19,001 nt of DNA from Bacteroidales bacterium (GTDB taxonomy: Bacteria > Bacteroidota > Bacteroidia > Bacteroidales > UBA932): the NCBI GenBank assembly GCA_017527625.1, contig JAFXPV010000053.1, forward strand, positions 1 through 19,001. Reading direction: 5' to 3'. The notes beneath the pieces are model-generated. The model worked only from the letters and a program-made list of their open reading frames with translations, had not been told where the DNA came from and made no database searches. Each line of letters opens with the position of its first letter. The stretch's first letter is position 1. The position numbers and the translations under genes were made by a program. Positions 1-6,036 of this stretch are shown here, in pieces.

Positions 1-24
1 ACGTCGACGCATAACGTCTCTGTA

Positions 25-55
25 TTTTGAAATTGGGAAATTAGTTTTATCTTTG
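25..55 (+). promoter_or_regulatory. Bacteroidetes-type promoter of tRNA-Cys
   Basis: A TATCTTTG box at 48-55 fits the Bacteroidetes -7 consensus TAnnTTTG. A TTTTG at 25-29 lies 18 bases upstream and fits the -33 element. The box ends 14 bases before the tRNA, leaving room for a short 5' leader. Both elements are seen directly; promoter function is inferred from the consensus. Confidence 0.75.
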
Positions 56-69
56 CATTCCCAAGCCTT

Positions 70-140
70 GGTACCATGGCCGAGTGGTTAGGCACTGGTC
101 TGCAAAACCAGGTACAGCAGTTCGATTCTGCTTGGTACCT
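70..140 (+). tRNA. tRNA-Cys (anticodon GCA)
   Basis: A full cloverleaf folds. The acceptor stem GGTACCA (70-76) pairs with TGGTACC (133-139). The anticodon stem CTGGT/ACCAG carries loop CTGCAAA with anticodon GCA, which reads UGC and UGU. The T arm AGCAG-TTCGATT-CTGCT is perfect. The discriminator base is T140; U73 is the known identity element for cysteinyl-tRNA synthetase, which supports the assignment. The 3' CCA is not encoded and must be added after transcription. The gene stands alone, with its own promoter and an immediately following terminator. Its 3' acceptor strand also forms the base of that terminator's inverted repeat, which is unusual. Confidence 0.97.
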
Positions 141-185
141 CATAAAAAAAGCTCACATTATGTGAGCTTTTTTTATGAGGTACCA
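133..185 (+). terminator. Terminator with 25-bp inverted repeat entering the tRNA
   Basis: Bases 133-157 and 161-185 are perfect inverted copies, 25 bp each, with a 3-base TTA loop. The core GCTCACA/TGTGAGC stem followed by seven T residues is a standard intrinsic terminator. The preceding A-run makes it look bidirectional. The outer eight pairs use the last eight bases of the tRNA (133-140), so the hairpin competes with the acceptor stem. Confidence 0.85.
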
Positions 186-186
186 T

Positions 187-335
187 CTCACCCCACCGCT
201 TCGCGGAGCCCCTCAAGGGGCACATGCCGGAACCTGTCTTCGCTGTCGCTCAGCCAGAACCCGGGTGGCTTCGTGGCTCCTGTCCTTCGGACACTGCGCA
301 CACTCCGCCACGGCGCTGCAGCGCCCTGATAATAT
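187..335. repeat. GC-rich palindrome-dense spacer, possible dispersed repeat
   Basis: No convincing gene is seen; open frames on both strands have junk-like composition. The stretch is packed with small stems: CGC/GCG around 197-205, GCCCC-TCAA-GGGGC at 208-221, ACCCGGGT at 259-266 inside an AGCCA/TGGCT stem (252-270), GTCC-TTC-GGAC at 282-292, and a perfect 14-base palindrome at 312-325. This density is typical of dispersed non-coding intergenic repeats (REP-like) in gut Bacteroidales. Only one copy is in the window, so repeat status is inference. Confidence 0.35.
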
Positions 336-337
336 TC

Positions 338-383
338 TTTCCGCAGTATGCGTGTGGAATGTCGTACTCGCATACCACGGAAA
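338..383. other. 46-base interrupted hairpin of unknown role
   Basis: TTTCCG (338-343) pairs with CGGAAA (378-383), and GTATGCG (346-352) pairs with CGCATAC (369-375). A symmetric two-by-two internal loop separates the stems, and a 16-base loop (353-368) caps them. No T-run follows on the plus strand, so it is not an obvious terminator. It could be a structured RNA element or part of the neighbouring repeat. The pairing is seen directly; the function is unknown. Confidence 0.3.
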
Positions 384-412
384 ACTGGCTTGAAATGATA
401 TTTGTCTTGTGC

Positions 413-440
413 TTGATTTTCTGGATAGGATGGAAGTTTG
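413..440 (+). promoter_or_regulatory. Weak candidate promoter for the 477 ORF and GH95 gene
   Basis: TTG at 413-415 lies 17 bases before GAAGTTTG (433-440), which matches the Bacteroidetes TAnnTTTG -7 box except for the first base. It is the best-placed candidate in the 400-base spacer upstream of the fucosidase. A perfect palindrome CCAGTTAACTGG follows at 452-463 and might be an operator. The evidence is consensus matching only. Confidence 0.22.
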
Positions 441-476
441 TAACTTAACGACCAGTTAACTGGCAAATGGTTTTTT

Positions 477-593
477 ATGGATACTTTCATTGATGCTCTA
501 TTAAGCAATAAGACCGATAAGATCCCCGATGAATATGACTGGTTCGCTCCACTAGAGCGTATATTTAAAATGCGAAAGAATAGATTTGTATGA
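477..593 (+). pseudogene. Short 38-residue ORF, likely 5' remnant of a larger gene
   Basis: An ATG at 477 opens 38 codons ending in TGA at 591-593, and the stop overlaps the GH95 start as ATGA. The first 26 residues (MDTFIDALLSNKT, then DKIPDEYDWFAPL) look like a well-formed protein start rich in acidic and aromatic residues. The last 12 residues ([12 protein letters not shown]) are basic and unlike it. I have a weak memory of Bacteroidetes proteins starting like this and continuing with a Gly-Asp/Ser-Trp segment, but cannot name the family. One reading is a gene cut near base 557 when the fucosidase region was joined to it. The other is a genuine small gene translationally coupled to GH95. 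Confidence 0.35.
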
Positions 594-2920
594 AACGCAT
601 TCTTCTCTTACTGCTGTTGATTGCCGGAGCCTGCACGAAAGGGCAGCAGCGCGAATTGACACTTCACTATGACCATCCGGCTGTCTTCTTCGAGGAGGCT
701 CTGCCTGTAGGCAACGGCCGTTTGGGGGCTATGGTGTACAGCGATCCGGTGCACGAGCGTATCTCGCTGAATGACATTACCCTTTGGACGGGCGAGCCGG
801 ATAAGGGAACGGAGCACCCTGACATTGTTGCACTTGGCCTTGGTGGTGATGGGGCAGAGGCTTTGAGATCCATCCGCGAGGCTCTCGATAACGAGGACTA
901 TGTCGGTGCGGAAAGGCTACAGAGACGCTTGCAGGGACATTTCAGTGAGAGTTATATGCCTCTTGGTACACTTCATATCGACTATGATACTTGCGCTGTA
1001 GAGAATTATTATCGTTCATTGGACCTTTCAAGTGCAGTCGTCACTACGTCGTATCTCAGGGATGGTAATCAGTTTCGCAGTGAGGTTATTGCCTCGGCCC
1101 CGGACTCGGTTATAGTAGTCCATTTCGTGTCGGAAGTGCCGGTTAATGCGAGGGTTTCACTGGAAACACCCTTGCCGCATGATTTGTCGGCTTCGGAAGA
1201 TGGTTTGTTTATGGACGGATACGCCGCCTGGCATACCTATCCTAACTATTTTTACTACAAGCAAGTCAGTCCCCAAAAGTACTATTATGATCCTGGGCGC
1301 GGCATCCATTTTCGCACACGGCTTTATGCCGATGTTACCGGCGGAAGCGTTAAGGCCGTTGGCGATGCTTTAGTGCTCGACAGTGTCCGTGAGGCTACGC
1401 TGTATCTTGTCAATGCTACAAGTTTCAACGGCTTCGACAAAGATCCGGTGAAGGAAGGCAAGCCGTACCAGGCCCTGGCCGATGCGAATATGGCAAACGT
1501 ACGCTCGCTTGGCTACGACCGTATCAGAGCTCGTCAGAAGGTAGATTACAAGGAATTCTTTGACCGCGTTTCCATCGACCTTGGCGCAACTCCTGACTCT
1601 ATCCGCGTTCTTCCCACTGACGTTCAGCTCCTTCGCTACACTGACCTTGATGAAGCGAATCCCGAACTTGAAGCGCTATATTATCAGTATGGCAGGTATC
1701 TTCTTATTGCAAGTTCCCGCACCGATGGCGTGCCGGCAAACCTGCAAGGTTTGTGGAACGAAAGCATCGACCCGCCGTGGAGCAGCAATTACACTATCAA
1801 CATCAATCTGCAAGAAAACTATTGGCCGGCAGAGGCCGCTGGGCTGGGTGAAATGCACGATGTCCTTCGCACCTTCATCCATAACCTGAGTGTAAATGGT
1901 GTGCCTGTTGCTCGCCGTATGTACGGAATCACGCGGGGTTGGAATGCCGGCCATAATACCGATATCTGGGGTATGGCCACGCCCGTGGGCCTTGGAACTG
2001 GCGACCCGTTGTGGGCAAATTGGACTATGGGCGGCGCATGGCTCTCCACGCATTTATGGGAGCACTATCTCTATTCCCGTGACAAGGATGCCTTGGAAGA
2101 AGACTATCCCGTCCTGAAGGGAGCCGCTGAGTTCTGTATGGACTGGCTCGTGGAAAAAGACGGCGAACTCATTACCAAGCCGGGAACTTCGCCGGAAAAC
2201 AAATATATCGCACCCGATGGTTACCACGGAGCCACCCTGTATGGCGCAACGTCAGATCTCGCAATTATCCGAGAGTGCCTCGCGGACGCTGTCGCAGCGG
2301 CCGTTGAACTTGCTGTGGACGATGAATTTGTCGCCGAAGCAAGAGACGTCCAGGCTCGCCTGCATCCCTATAAAGTCGGTGCCGCAGGCAACTTGCAGGA
2401 ATGGTATTACGACTGGTCAGACGATGATCCGCAGCATCGCCATCAGTCGCACCTCATCGGAGTTTATCCGGGCCACCAGATTGTGACCGGGCCTTTTGCT
2501 GACGCCGCACATAAAACTTTGGAAATAAGGGGTTTTGAAACAACAGGCTGGAGCTGCGGCTGGCGTGTGAACCTGTATGCCCGTCTAGGGGACGGAGAGA
2601 GTGCCTACAAGATGTACCGGCGGCTGCTTCGCTATGTGAGTCCTGACAACTATCGTGGCCCGGATGCCCGTCGCGGTGGCGGCACCTACCCGAACCTGTT
2701 CGACGCGCACTCGCCTTTCCAGATTGACGGAAACTTCGGAGGTTGCGCCGGCATAATGGAAATGCTATTATACAGCAGCCCTGACGGCACACTCAACCCA
2801 CTTCCTGCTCTCCCTGCCGCATGGCCGGACGGTTCAGTTTATGGTCTTCGTACCCGAAAGGGTACAATTGTGGACCTCACCTGGAAGAACGGTATGGTGG
2901 TTTCCTTCAAGGAACGCTAA
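590..2920 (+). CDS. GH95 family alpha-L-fucosidase lipoprotein
   Basis: The 776-residue product is an inverting glycosidase of family GH95, usually cleaving terminal alpha-1,2-linked L-fucose from host or plant glycans; some family members prefer L-galactose. The signal peptide [15 protein letters not shown] ends in a lipobox with Cys15. No acidic run follows the cysteine, so a periplasmic-facing position is more likely than the surface. The N-terminal beta-sandwich carries [13 protein letters not shown] and a DITLWTGEP segment. The (alpha/alpha)6 domain holds NLQGLWN, NIN (Asn404 and Asn406), SPEN (Glu536) and QIDGNFGG (Asp713). By comparison with the Bifidobacterium enzyme AfcA, Glu536 would be the acid and Asn404/Asn406/Asp713 would activate the water. 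All key residues are present and the length is normal. No SusC/SusD pair or sulfatase lies nearby, so this is a lone enzyme rather than a full polysaccharide locus in this window. Confidence 0.93.
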   Translation: MKRILLLLLLIAGACTKGQQRELTLHYDHPAVFFEEALPVGNGRLGAMVYSDPVHERISLNDITLWTGEPDKGTEHPDIVALGLGGDGAEALRSIREALDNEDYVGAERLQRRLQGHFSESYMPLGTLHIDYDTCAVENYYRSLDLSSAVVTTSYLRDGNQFRSEVIASAPDSVIVVHFVSEVPVNARVSLETPLPHDLSASEDGLFMDGYAAWHTYPNYFYYKQVSPQKYYYDPGRGIHFRTRLYADVTGGSVKAVGDALVLDSVREATLYLVNATSFNGFDKDPVKEGKPYQALADANMANVRSLGYDRIRARQKVDYKEFFDRVSIDLGATPDSIRVLPTDVQLLRYTDLDEANPELEALYYQYGRYLLIASSRTDGVPANLQGLWNESIDPPWSSNYTININLQENYWPAEAAGLGEMHDVLRTFIHNLSVNGVPVARRMYGITRGWNAGHNTDIWGMATPVGLGTGDPLWANWTMGGAWLSTHLWEHYLYSRDKDALEEDYPVLKGAAEFCMDWLVEKDGELITKPGTSPENKYIAPDGYHGATLYGATSDLAIIRECLADAVAAAVELAVDDEFVAEARDVQARLHPYKVGAAGNLQEWYYDWSDDDPQHRHQSHLIGVYPGHQIVTGPFADAAHKTLEIRGFETTGWSCGWRVNLYARLGDGESAYKMYRRLLRYVSPDNYRGPDARRGGGTYPNLFDAHSPFQIDGNFGGCAGIMEMLLYSSPDGTLNPLPALPAAWPDGSVYGLRTRKGTIVDLTWKNGMVVSFKER

Positions 2921-2947
2921 ATCGGGGTATGGGCTGAAGCGCCTATG

Positions 2948-3466
2948 TTATGCGGAAAGGGAGTGCTCCAGCTGCAGGAGGCGGGCTTTTTTGTCGAGGC
3001 CGGCGGCGTAGCCTGTGAGTGCGCCGTCGGAGCCGACTACCCGGTGGCAGGGGATGATGATGGAGATGGGGTTGTGGGCGACTGCATTGCCGACGGCCTG
3101 GGCGGAAATCTTCTGCAAACCGTGCAGGCTGGCGTAGTGGCTGGCTAATTCTTTGTATGTCGCGGTCTGGCCGTAGGGGATGGTCAGCATAATTTCACAG
3201 ATGGCTTTGCTGAACGGCGTAGTACGCACATTCAGCTTTGGGGTGAAGTCTGGGGCCTTTCCGCTGAAGTAGATGTCCAGCCAGCGGCAGGTATCGTCAA
3301 AGACCGGGAGGCGTTGCTCGCGGAACAGCTGCTGCTGCTCCTGCTGCCGGGCAAGTCCGGCGCCGAAGTATTTCTGGCCGTCGAACCACAGGCCGCAAAG
3401 GGCCTCGCCGTCGCTGGCCAGCGTAATGCCTCCCAAGGGAGAATTGTAGTGCCAGATGCAGTCCAT
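2948..3466 (-). CDS. ogt: Methylated-DNA--protein-cysteine methyltransferase
   Basis: This 172-residue protein is a suicide repair enzyme that moves the alkyl group from O6-methylguanine (and O4-methylthymine) in DNA to its own cysteine. The hallmark IPCHRVVG motif places the acceptor at Cys140. The upstream GNAVAHNP segment is the usual asparagine-hinge region, and TPFSKAICEIMLTIPYGQTATYKELA is split here as the helix-turn-helix DNA-binding part (about residues 82-108). The length fits Ogt-type enzymes without an Ada regulatory domain. It starts seven bases after the DUF1349 stop, so the two genes are probably cotranscribed. It ends convergently with the GH95 gene, 27 bases apart, with no clear terminator between. 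Confidence 0.95.
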   Translation of the reverse strand: MDCIWHYNSPLGGITLASDGEALCGLWFDGQKYFGAGLARQQEQQQLFREQRLPVFDDTCRWLDIYFSGKAPDFTPKLNVRTTPFSKAICEIMLTIPYGQTATYKELASHYASLHGLQKISAQAVGNAVAHNPISIIIPCHRVVGSDGALTGYAAGLDKKARLLQLEHSLSA

Positions 3467-3473
3467 TGCGATG

Positions 3474-4205
3474 TTAGTCCGGCTGCTGGCCGTCGTGGGC
3501 TTTCCACATACATTCTGTGATCTTCATATCGGAGAAGACGGCGGTGAAGGATGATTCTTCGGGGGAGCAGGCGTAGATGCCGAAGCTGATCTTGTCGGCG
3601 GCCGCGTAAATATGGCATACGCGCATCTGGCTGAAGTCCACGCCATCGGTGGAGCACTCGATGCAGAAGTCGTCTTCCCTGCGGGAGAAGCGGTACCACA
3701 TAGTCTTGACGTCTGCCGGTATTGCGGTGGTAGCCCAGTCAGACCAGCCGTTGTTGGTGACTACGCTGCCCAGATGCTGGAACTGCCCGTTTTCGAATTC
3801 AACGGAGCCTTTGAGCCAGTTTTCGCTGTCGAGATACATCACGATGCCGCACTGGTCGAAGCGATGGTGGCTTTGCGTGAAGTCTGTCTTGACTACGAAG
3901 CTGAAGAACTTCTCGTGGGTCTGCATTTGAAGCACAGGGGCATTGTCGTTGCGGAAATGGTAGTAGGTGCGCTGCCATAGGTCTGTGTGAGGGGCGGTAG
4001 TGATAGTGACGGTTCCGTCTTTGATTTCGAAAGCCTGAGGCTGCCTGGTCCACTCGAGACGGTCCAGACTGATTTGCCCGCCGTTGTCCAGGGCATCGGA
4101 AACACCGTCGAAAAACATAGTGTCGTAAGTTTTCCCGGAAGGATTGCCACAAGCGACTGCGCACAGGCAGAGGCTCAGCATCAATAATCGTTTTATGACA
4201 GTCAT
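3474..4205 (-). CDS. DUF1349 family lipoprotein (concanavalin-like fold)
   Basis: The 243-residue product begins with a signal peptide and a lipobox AVAC (Cys19), so it should be anchored to a membrane facing the periplasm or outside. The rest matches DUF1349, a beta-sandwich family related to YesU and to concanavalin A-like lectins. Diagnostic segments are TDLWQRTYYHFRNDNAP, HRFDQCGIVMYLDSENWLK, the glycine/valine/threonine-rich stretch before NNGWSDWAT, and WYRFSRREDDFCIECSTDG. Family members are suspected of binding or acting on carbohydrates, but no catalytic role is established. The gene lies 47 bases downstream of the response regulator and seven bases upstream of ogt. The first codons MTVIKRLLML give a normal signal peptide, which supports this start. 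Confidence 0.85.
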   Translation of the reverse strand: MTVIKRLLMLSLCLCAVACGNPSGKTYDTMFFDGVSDALDNGGQISLDRLEWTRQPQAFEIKDGTVTITTAPHTDLWQRTYYHFRNDNAPVLQMQTHEKFFSFVVKTDFTQSHHRFDQCGIVMYLDSENWLKGSVEFENGQFQHLGSVVTNNGWSDWATTAIPADVKTMWYRFSRREDDFCIECSTDGVDFSQMRVCHIYAAADKISFGIYACSPEESSFTAVFSDMKITECMWKAHDGQQPD

Positions 4206-4215
4206 AATAGTGTCG

Positions 4216-4249
4216 ATAATCAGTTTTACGGTATAAAAGTACTGATTAT
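4216..4249. promoter_or_regulatory. Inverted repeat between regulator and DUF1349 gene
   Basis: ATAATCAGT (4216-4224) and ACTGATTAT (4241-4249) are perfect inverted copies around a 16-base AT-rich centre. On the plus strand a T-run follows (4249-4254), but the genes here are on the minus strand, where no T-run follows. A simple terminator for the regulator gene is therefore not well supported. It may be an operator or an mRNA hairpin that lowers expression of the two downstream genes. Function is inferred. Confidence 0.4.
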
Positions 4250-4252
4250 TTT

Positions 4253-4951
4253 TTACAAGGAAGAGAGATATTCCGCGAAGGCGGGGCGGTAGAGTTCTCC
4301 CACAGGGAGTGACTTCCCGTTATCCAGGCGGACGCTGGTGCGCGACGCTTCGGCAATATGACTCAGCGCTACGATGTATGAGCGGTGTATTCGCATAAAG
4401 CGCTCCGGCGGCAGCTGTTCCGTGAGGCTCTTGAGACTGTAGTGTACAACCAGCGGAACAACTGCATCGTCCAGGAATATCTTTACGTATTCGCTCATAC
4501 TTTCCACATAGACGATTTTGCGTGTATCCACATTGACGGTCCTGTAATCGGCCTTGAAATGCAGGACAGGCTCCTGAACGGCCTTCGACACAGCCTTTTC
4601 CATCTCCAGGTGCTTGCGCAGCTTTTCGCAGGAGGCAGAGAATTCGTTGAAACTGAATGGCTTGAGCAGATAATCCACGGCATTGACTCTGAATCCTTCC
4701 ACTGCGAATTCGGAGTAGGCGGTCGTGAAGACCACAGCCGGAGGGTTGGGCAGGGATTTTATGAAATCCATACCGGTGAGGTCCGGCATATTGATGTCCA
4801 GGAACAGCGCATCCGTCTCGCCCAGCAAAGGCAGTGCGGCAGCTGCGCTGTTGCACGCTGCCTTCAGTTCGAGGTAAGGCACCTTGGCAATGTACATCTC
4901 CAGCCTGCGCAGGGCCAGCGGTTCGTCGTCTATGGCAATTACCCGTATCAT
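4253..4951 (-). CDS. LytTR-family response regulator
   Basis: The 232-residue protein has a receiver domain (residues 1-120) and a LytTR DNA-binding domain (about 130-232). The receiver has the acidic pair Asp8/Asp9, the phosphoacceptor Asp52 in LFLDINMPDLTG, the switch Thr76/Thr77 and Lys97 in LLKPF. The LytTR part includes IVYVESMSEYVKIFL and RFMRIHRSYIVAL, typical of the ten-stranded DNA-binding fold. Its start overlaps the kinase stop by four bases, so the two are translationally coupled and form a cognate pair. LytTR regulators typically bind two direct repeats about 21 bp apart; such a pair is present upstream of the divergent lipoprotein gene at 5927-5960. Confidence 0.95.
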   Translation of the reverse strand: MIRVIAIDDEPLALRRLEMYIAKVPYLELKAACNSAAAALPLLGETDALFLDINMPDLTGMDFIKSLPNPPAVVFTTAYSEFAVEGFRVNAVDYLLKPFSFNEFSASCEKLRKHLEMEKAVSKAVQEPVLHFKADYRTVNVDTRKIVYVESMSEYVKIFLDDAVVPLVVHYSLKSLTEQLPPERFMRIHRSYIVALSHIAEASRTSVRLDNGKSLPVGELYRPAFAEYLSSL

Positions 4952-5880
4952 AACTGCACGGTTTCTGGTTGGGAAGGGATGGCAAGCATTACGTCGTACT
5001 GTCCTTGGGCTTCATCGATGGACAGAGTGTAAGCCGGGCCGTAGAGGAGCTCAAGGCGTTTGCGGATATTGTCCAGACCGATGCCCTGATTCTCGCCTTC
5101 GCCGGAGTGATGGGATGAATTGGAGCAGCGGAAGACGACTTTGCCGCCCTGCATCTCGGCTTTTATGCGTATGAACGACTCAGATGAGTAGCTGATGCCG
5201 TGCTTGAAGGCATTCTCGACAAATGAGGCCATAACCAGCGGCGGCACGACGGCTCCGGAGCGGTCTTCAGGGAAGACAGTGTCAATGCGAACGGACTCTT
5301 CCGGATAGCGCAGCCGCATAAGGGAGATGAAGTGTTCTATGAAATCCAGCTCCTTGGCCAGCGGAATGGTCGGAGCCTGGTCCTCGTAGAGCAGGATCCG
5401 CATCATCTTCGAAAACACCTCGATGCTCTCTTTGGCCTTTTCAGGGTCTATGTCGACCAGAGCGTGAATGTTGTTGAGCGTATTCATAAAGAAGTGCGGA
5501 TTGATCTGGTATCTCAGGGATTCCAGCTGCTGGCTGAGATTCTCGGCCTGCAGTTCCTTCATCCGCCTCTCCCTGCGCCTTGACTCCACATAGAAATATG
5601 CTCCCAGGTCGACTCCGACAAGAAGGACTCCCATTATGAGTTTCATAACCTCCGGCCGCATAGGCTTGCCGGGGGCGGGCGCCGGGGGTGGAGGAGGCGC
5701 CTGGGCGGACTGCCATTCCTGAGGAGGTGGAAAACCCGGGCGTGAAAGGCACCAGGCGCTGAACAGCGCGAGCAGCACCACCGTCAGAACAATATATAAC
5801 GGAACCTTCTTCCTGAGGAGAGGAGCCAGGAGGAAATGGTGGATTGCAACAAGCAGCAGGTATGGAATCAGTGTCAGCAT
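4948..5880 (-). CDS. LytS/YpdA-type membrane histidine kinase
   Basis: The 310-residue protein is the sensor partner of the LytTR regulator. Hydrophobic segments at about 1-20, 28-46 and 79-98 anchor it in the inner membrane. A proline-rich stretch (about 51-73, PPPPPAPAPGKP) separates the second and third. The His_kinase (PF06580) segment RYQINPHFFMNTLNNIHAL carries the phosphorylated His129. The ATPase part has the N box FVENAFKHG (Asn223) and the G box GIGLDNIRKRLELLYG (266-281). The membrane part is shorter than the four-segment arrangement common in Bacteroidetes relatives, so the ligand-sensing region may be minimal. A TAnnTTTG box 16 bases upstream supports the start used. Confidence 0.93.
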   Translation of the reverse strand: MLTLIPYLLLVAIHHFLLAPLLRKKVPLYIVLTVVLLALFSAWCLSRPGFPPPQEWQSAQAPPPPPAPAPGKPMRPEVMKLIMGVLLVGVDLGAYFYVESRRRERRMKELQAENLSQQLESLRYQINPHFFMNTLNNIHALVDIDPEKAKESIEVFSKMMRILLYEDQAPTIPLAKELDFIEHFISLMRLRYPEESVRIDTVFPEDRSGAVVPPLVMASFVENAFKHGISYSSESFIRIKAEMQGGKVVFRCSNSSHHSGEGENQGIGLDNIRKRLELLYGPAYTLSIDEAQGQYDVMLAIPSQPETVQL

Positions 5881-5895
5881 CCGTGTTACTTTTTA

Positions 5896-5903
5896 CAAAA
5901 TTA
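5896..5903 (-). promoter_or_regulatory. -7 box for the kinase-regulator operon
   Basis: Read on the minus strand the sequence is TAATTTTG, a full match to TAnnTTTG. It ends 15 bases before the kinase ATG, giving a very short leader. No clear TTTG -33 element lies 17-19 bases further upstream. An imperfect palindrome ATCAAATTTTGAT (5906-5918) abuts it and could bind a regulator. Confidence 0.5.
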
Positions 5904-5926
5904 CTATCAAATTTTGATTAACCGAA

Positions 5927-5960
5927 GGCGTTCGCTGAAGAACTGGCGGCGTTCGTTGAA
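5927..5960 (+). promoter_or_regulatory. Direct-repeat pair, candidate LytTR operator
   Basis: GGCGTTCGCTGAA (5927-5939) and GGCGTTCGTTGAA (5948-5960) differ at one base and start exactly 21 bp apart, two turns of the DNA helix. That is the spacing known for LytTR regulators such as YpdB, YehT and AgrA. The pair lies 77 bases upstream of the beta-helix lipoprotein start and 47 bases from the kinase start. Repeats and spacing are seen; binding by the adjacent regulator is inferred. Confidence 0.6.
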
Positions 5961-6036
5961 TCCCGCCCGAGCCGCGCTTGTTTTGGTTTAATTGTTGGTT
6001 GTCCAACTGCTCAAGAATACTAAAACCAAACGAGCA

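Noticed and set aside
188..508. Overlapping open frames on both strands in the spacer after tRNA-Cys
   Set aside because: Composition is low-quality, no motif is seen, and they overlap each other and the palindromes. Treated as non-coding.
581..588. TAGATTTG, a full TAnnTTTG match just before the GH95 start
   Set aside because: It ends one base before the ATG, so transcription would start inside the gene and lose the start codon. Probably chance.
5992..6036. Upstream in-frame ATG for the beta-helix lipoprotein
   Set aside because: It adds 15 residues with several Lys/Arg before the signal peptide. The ATG at 6037 gives a standard lipoprotein leader.
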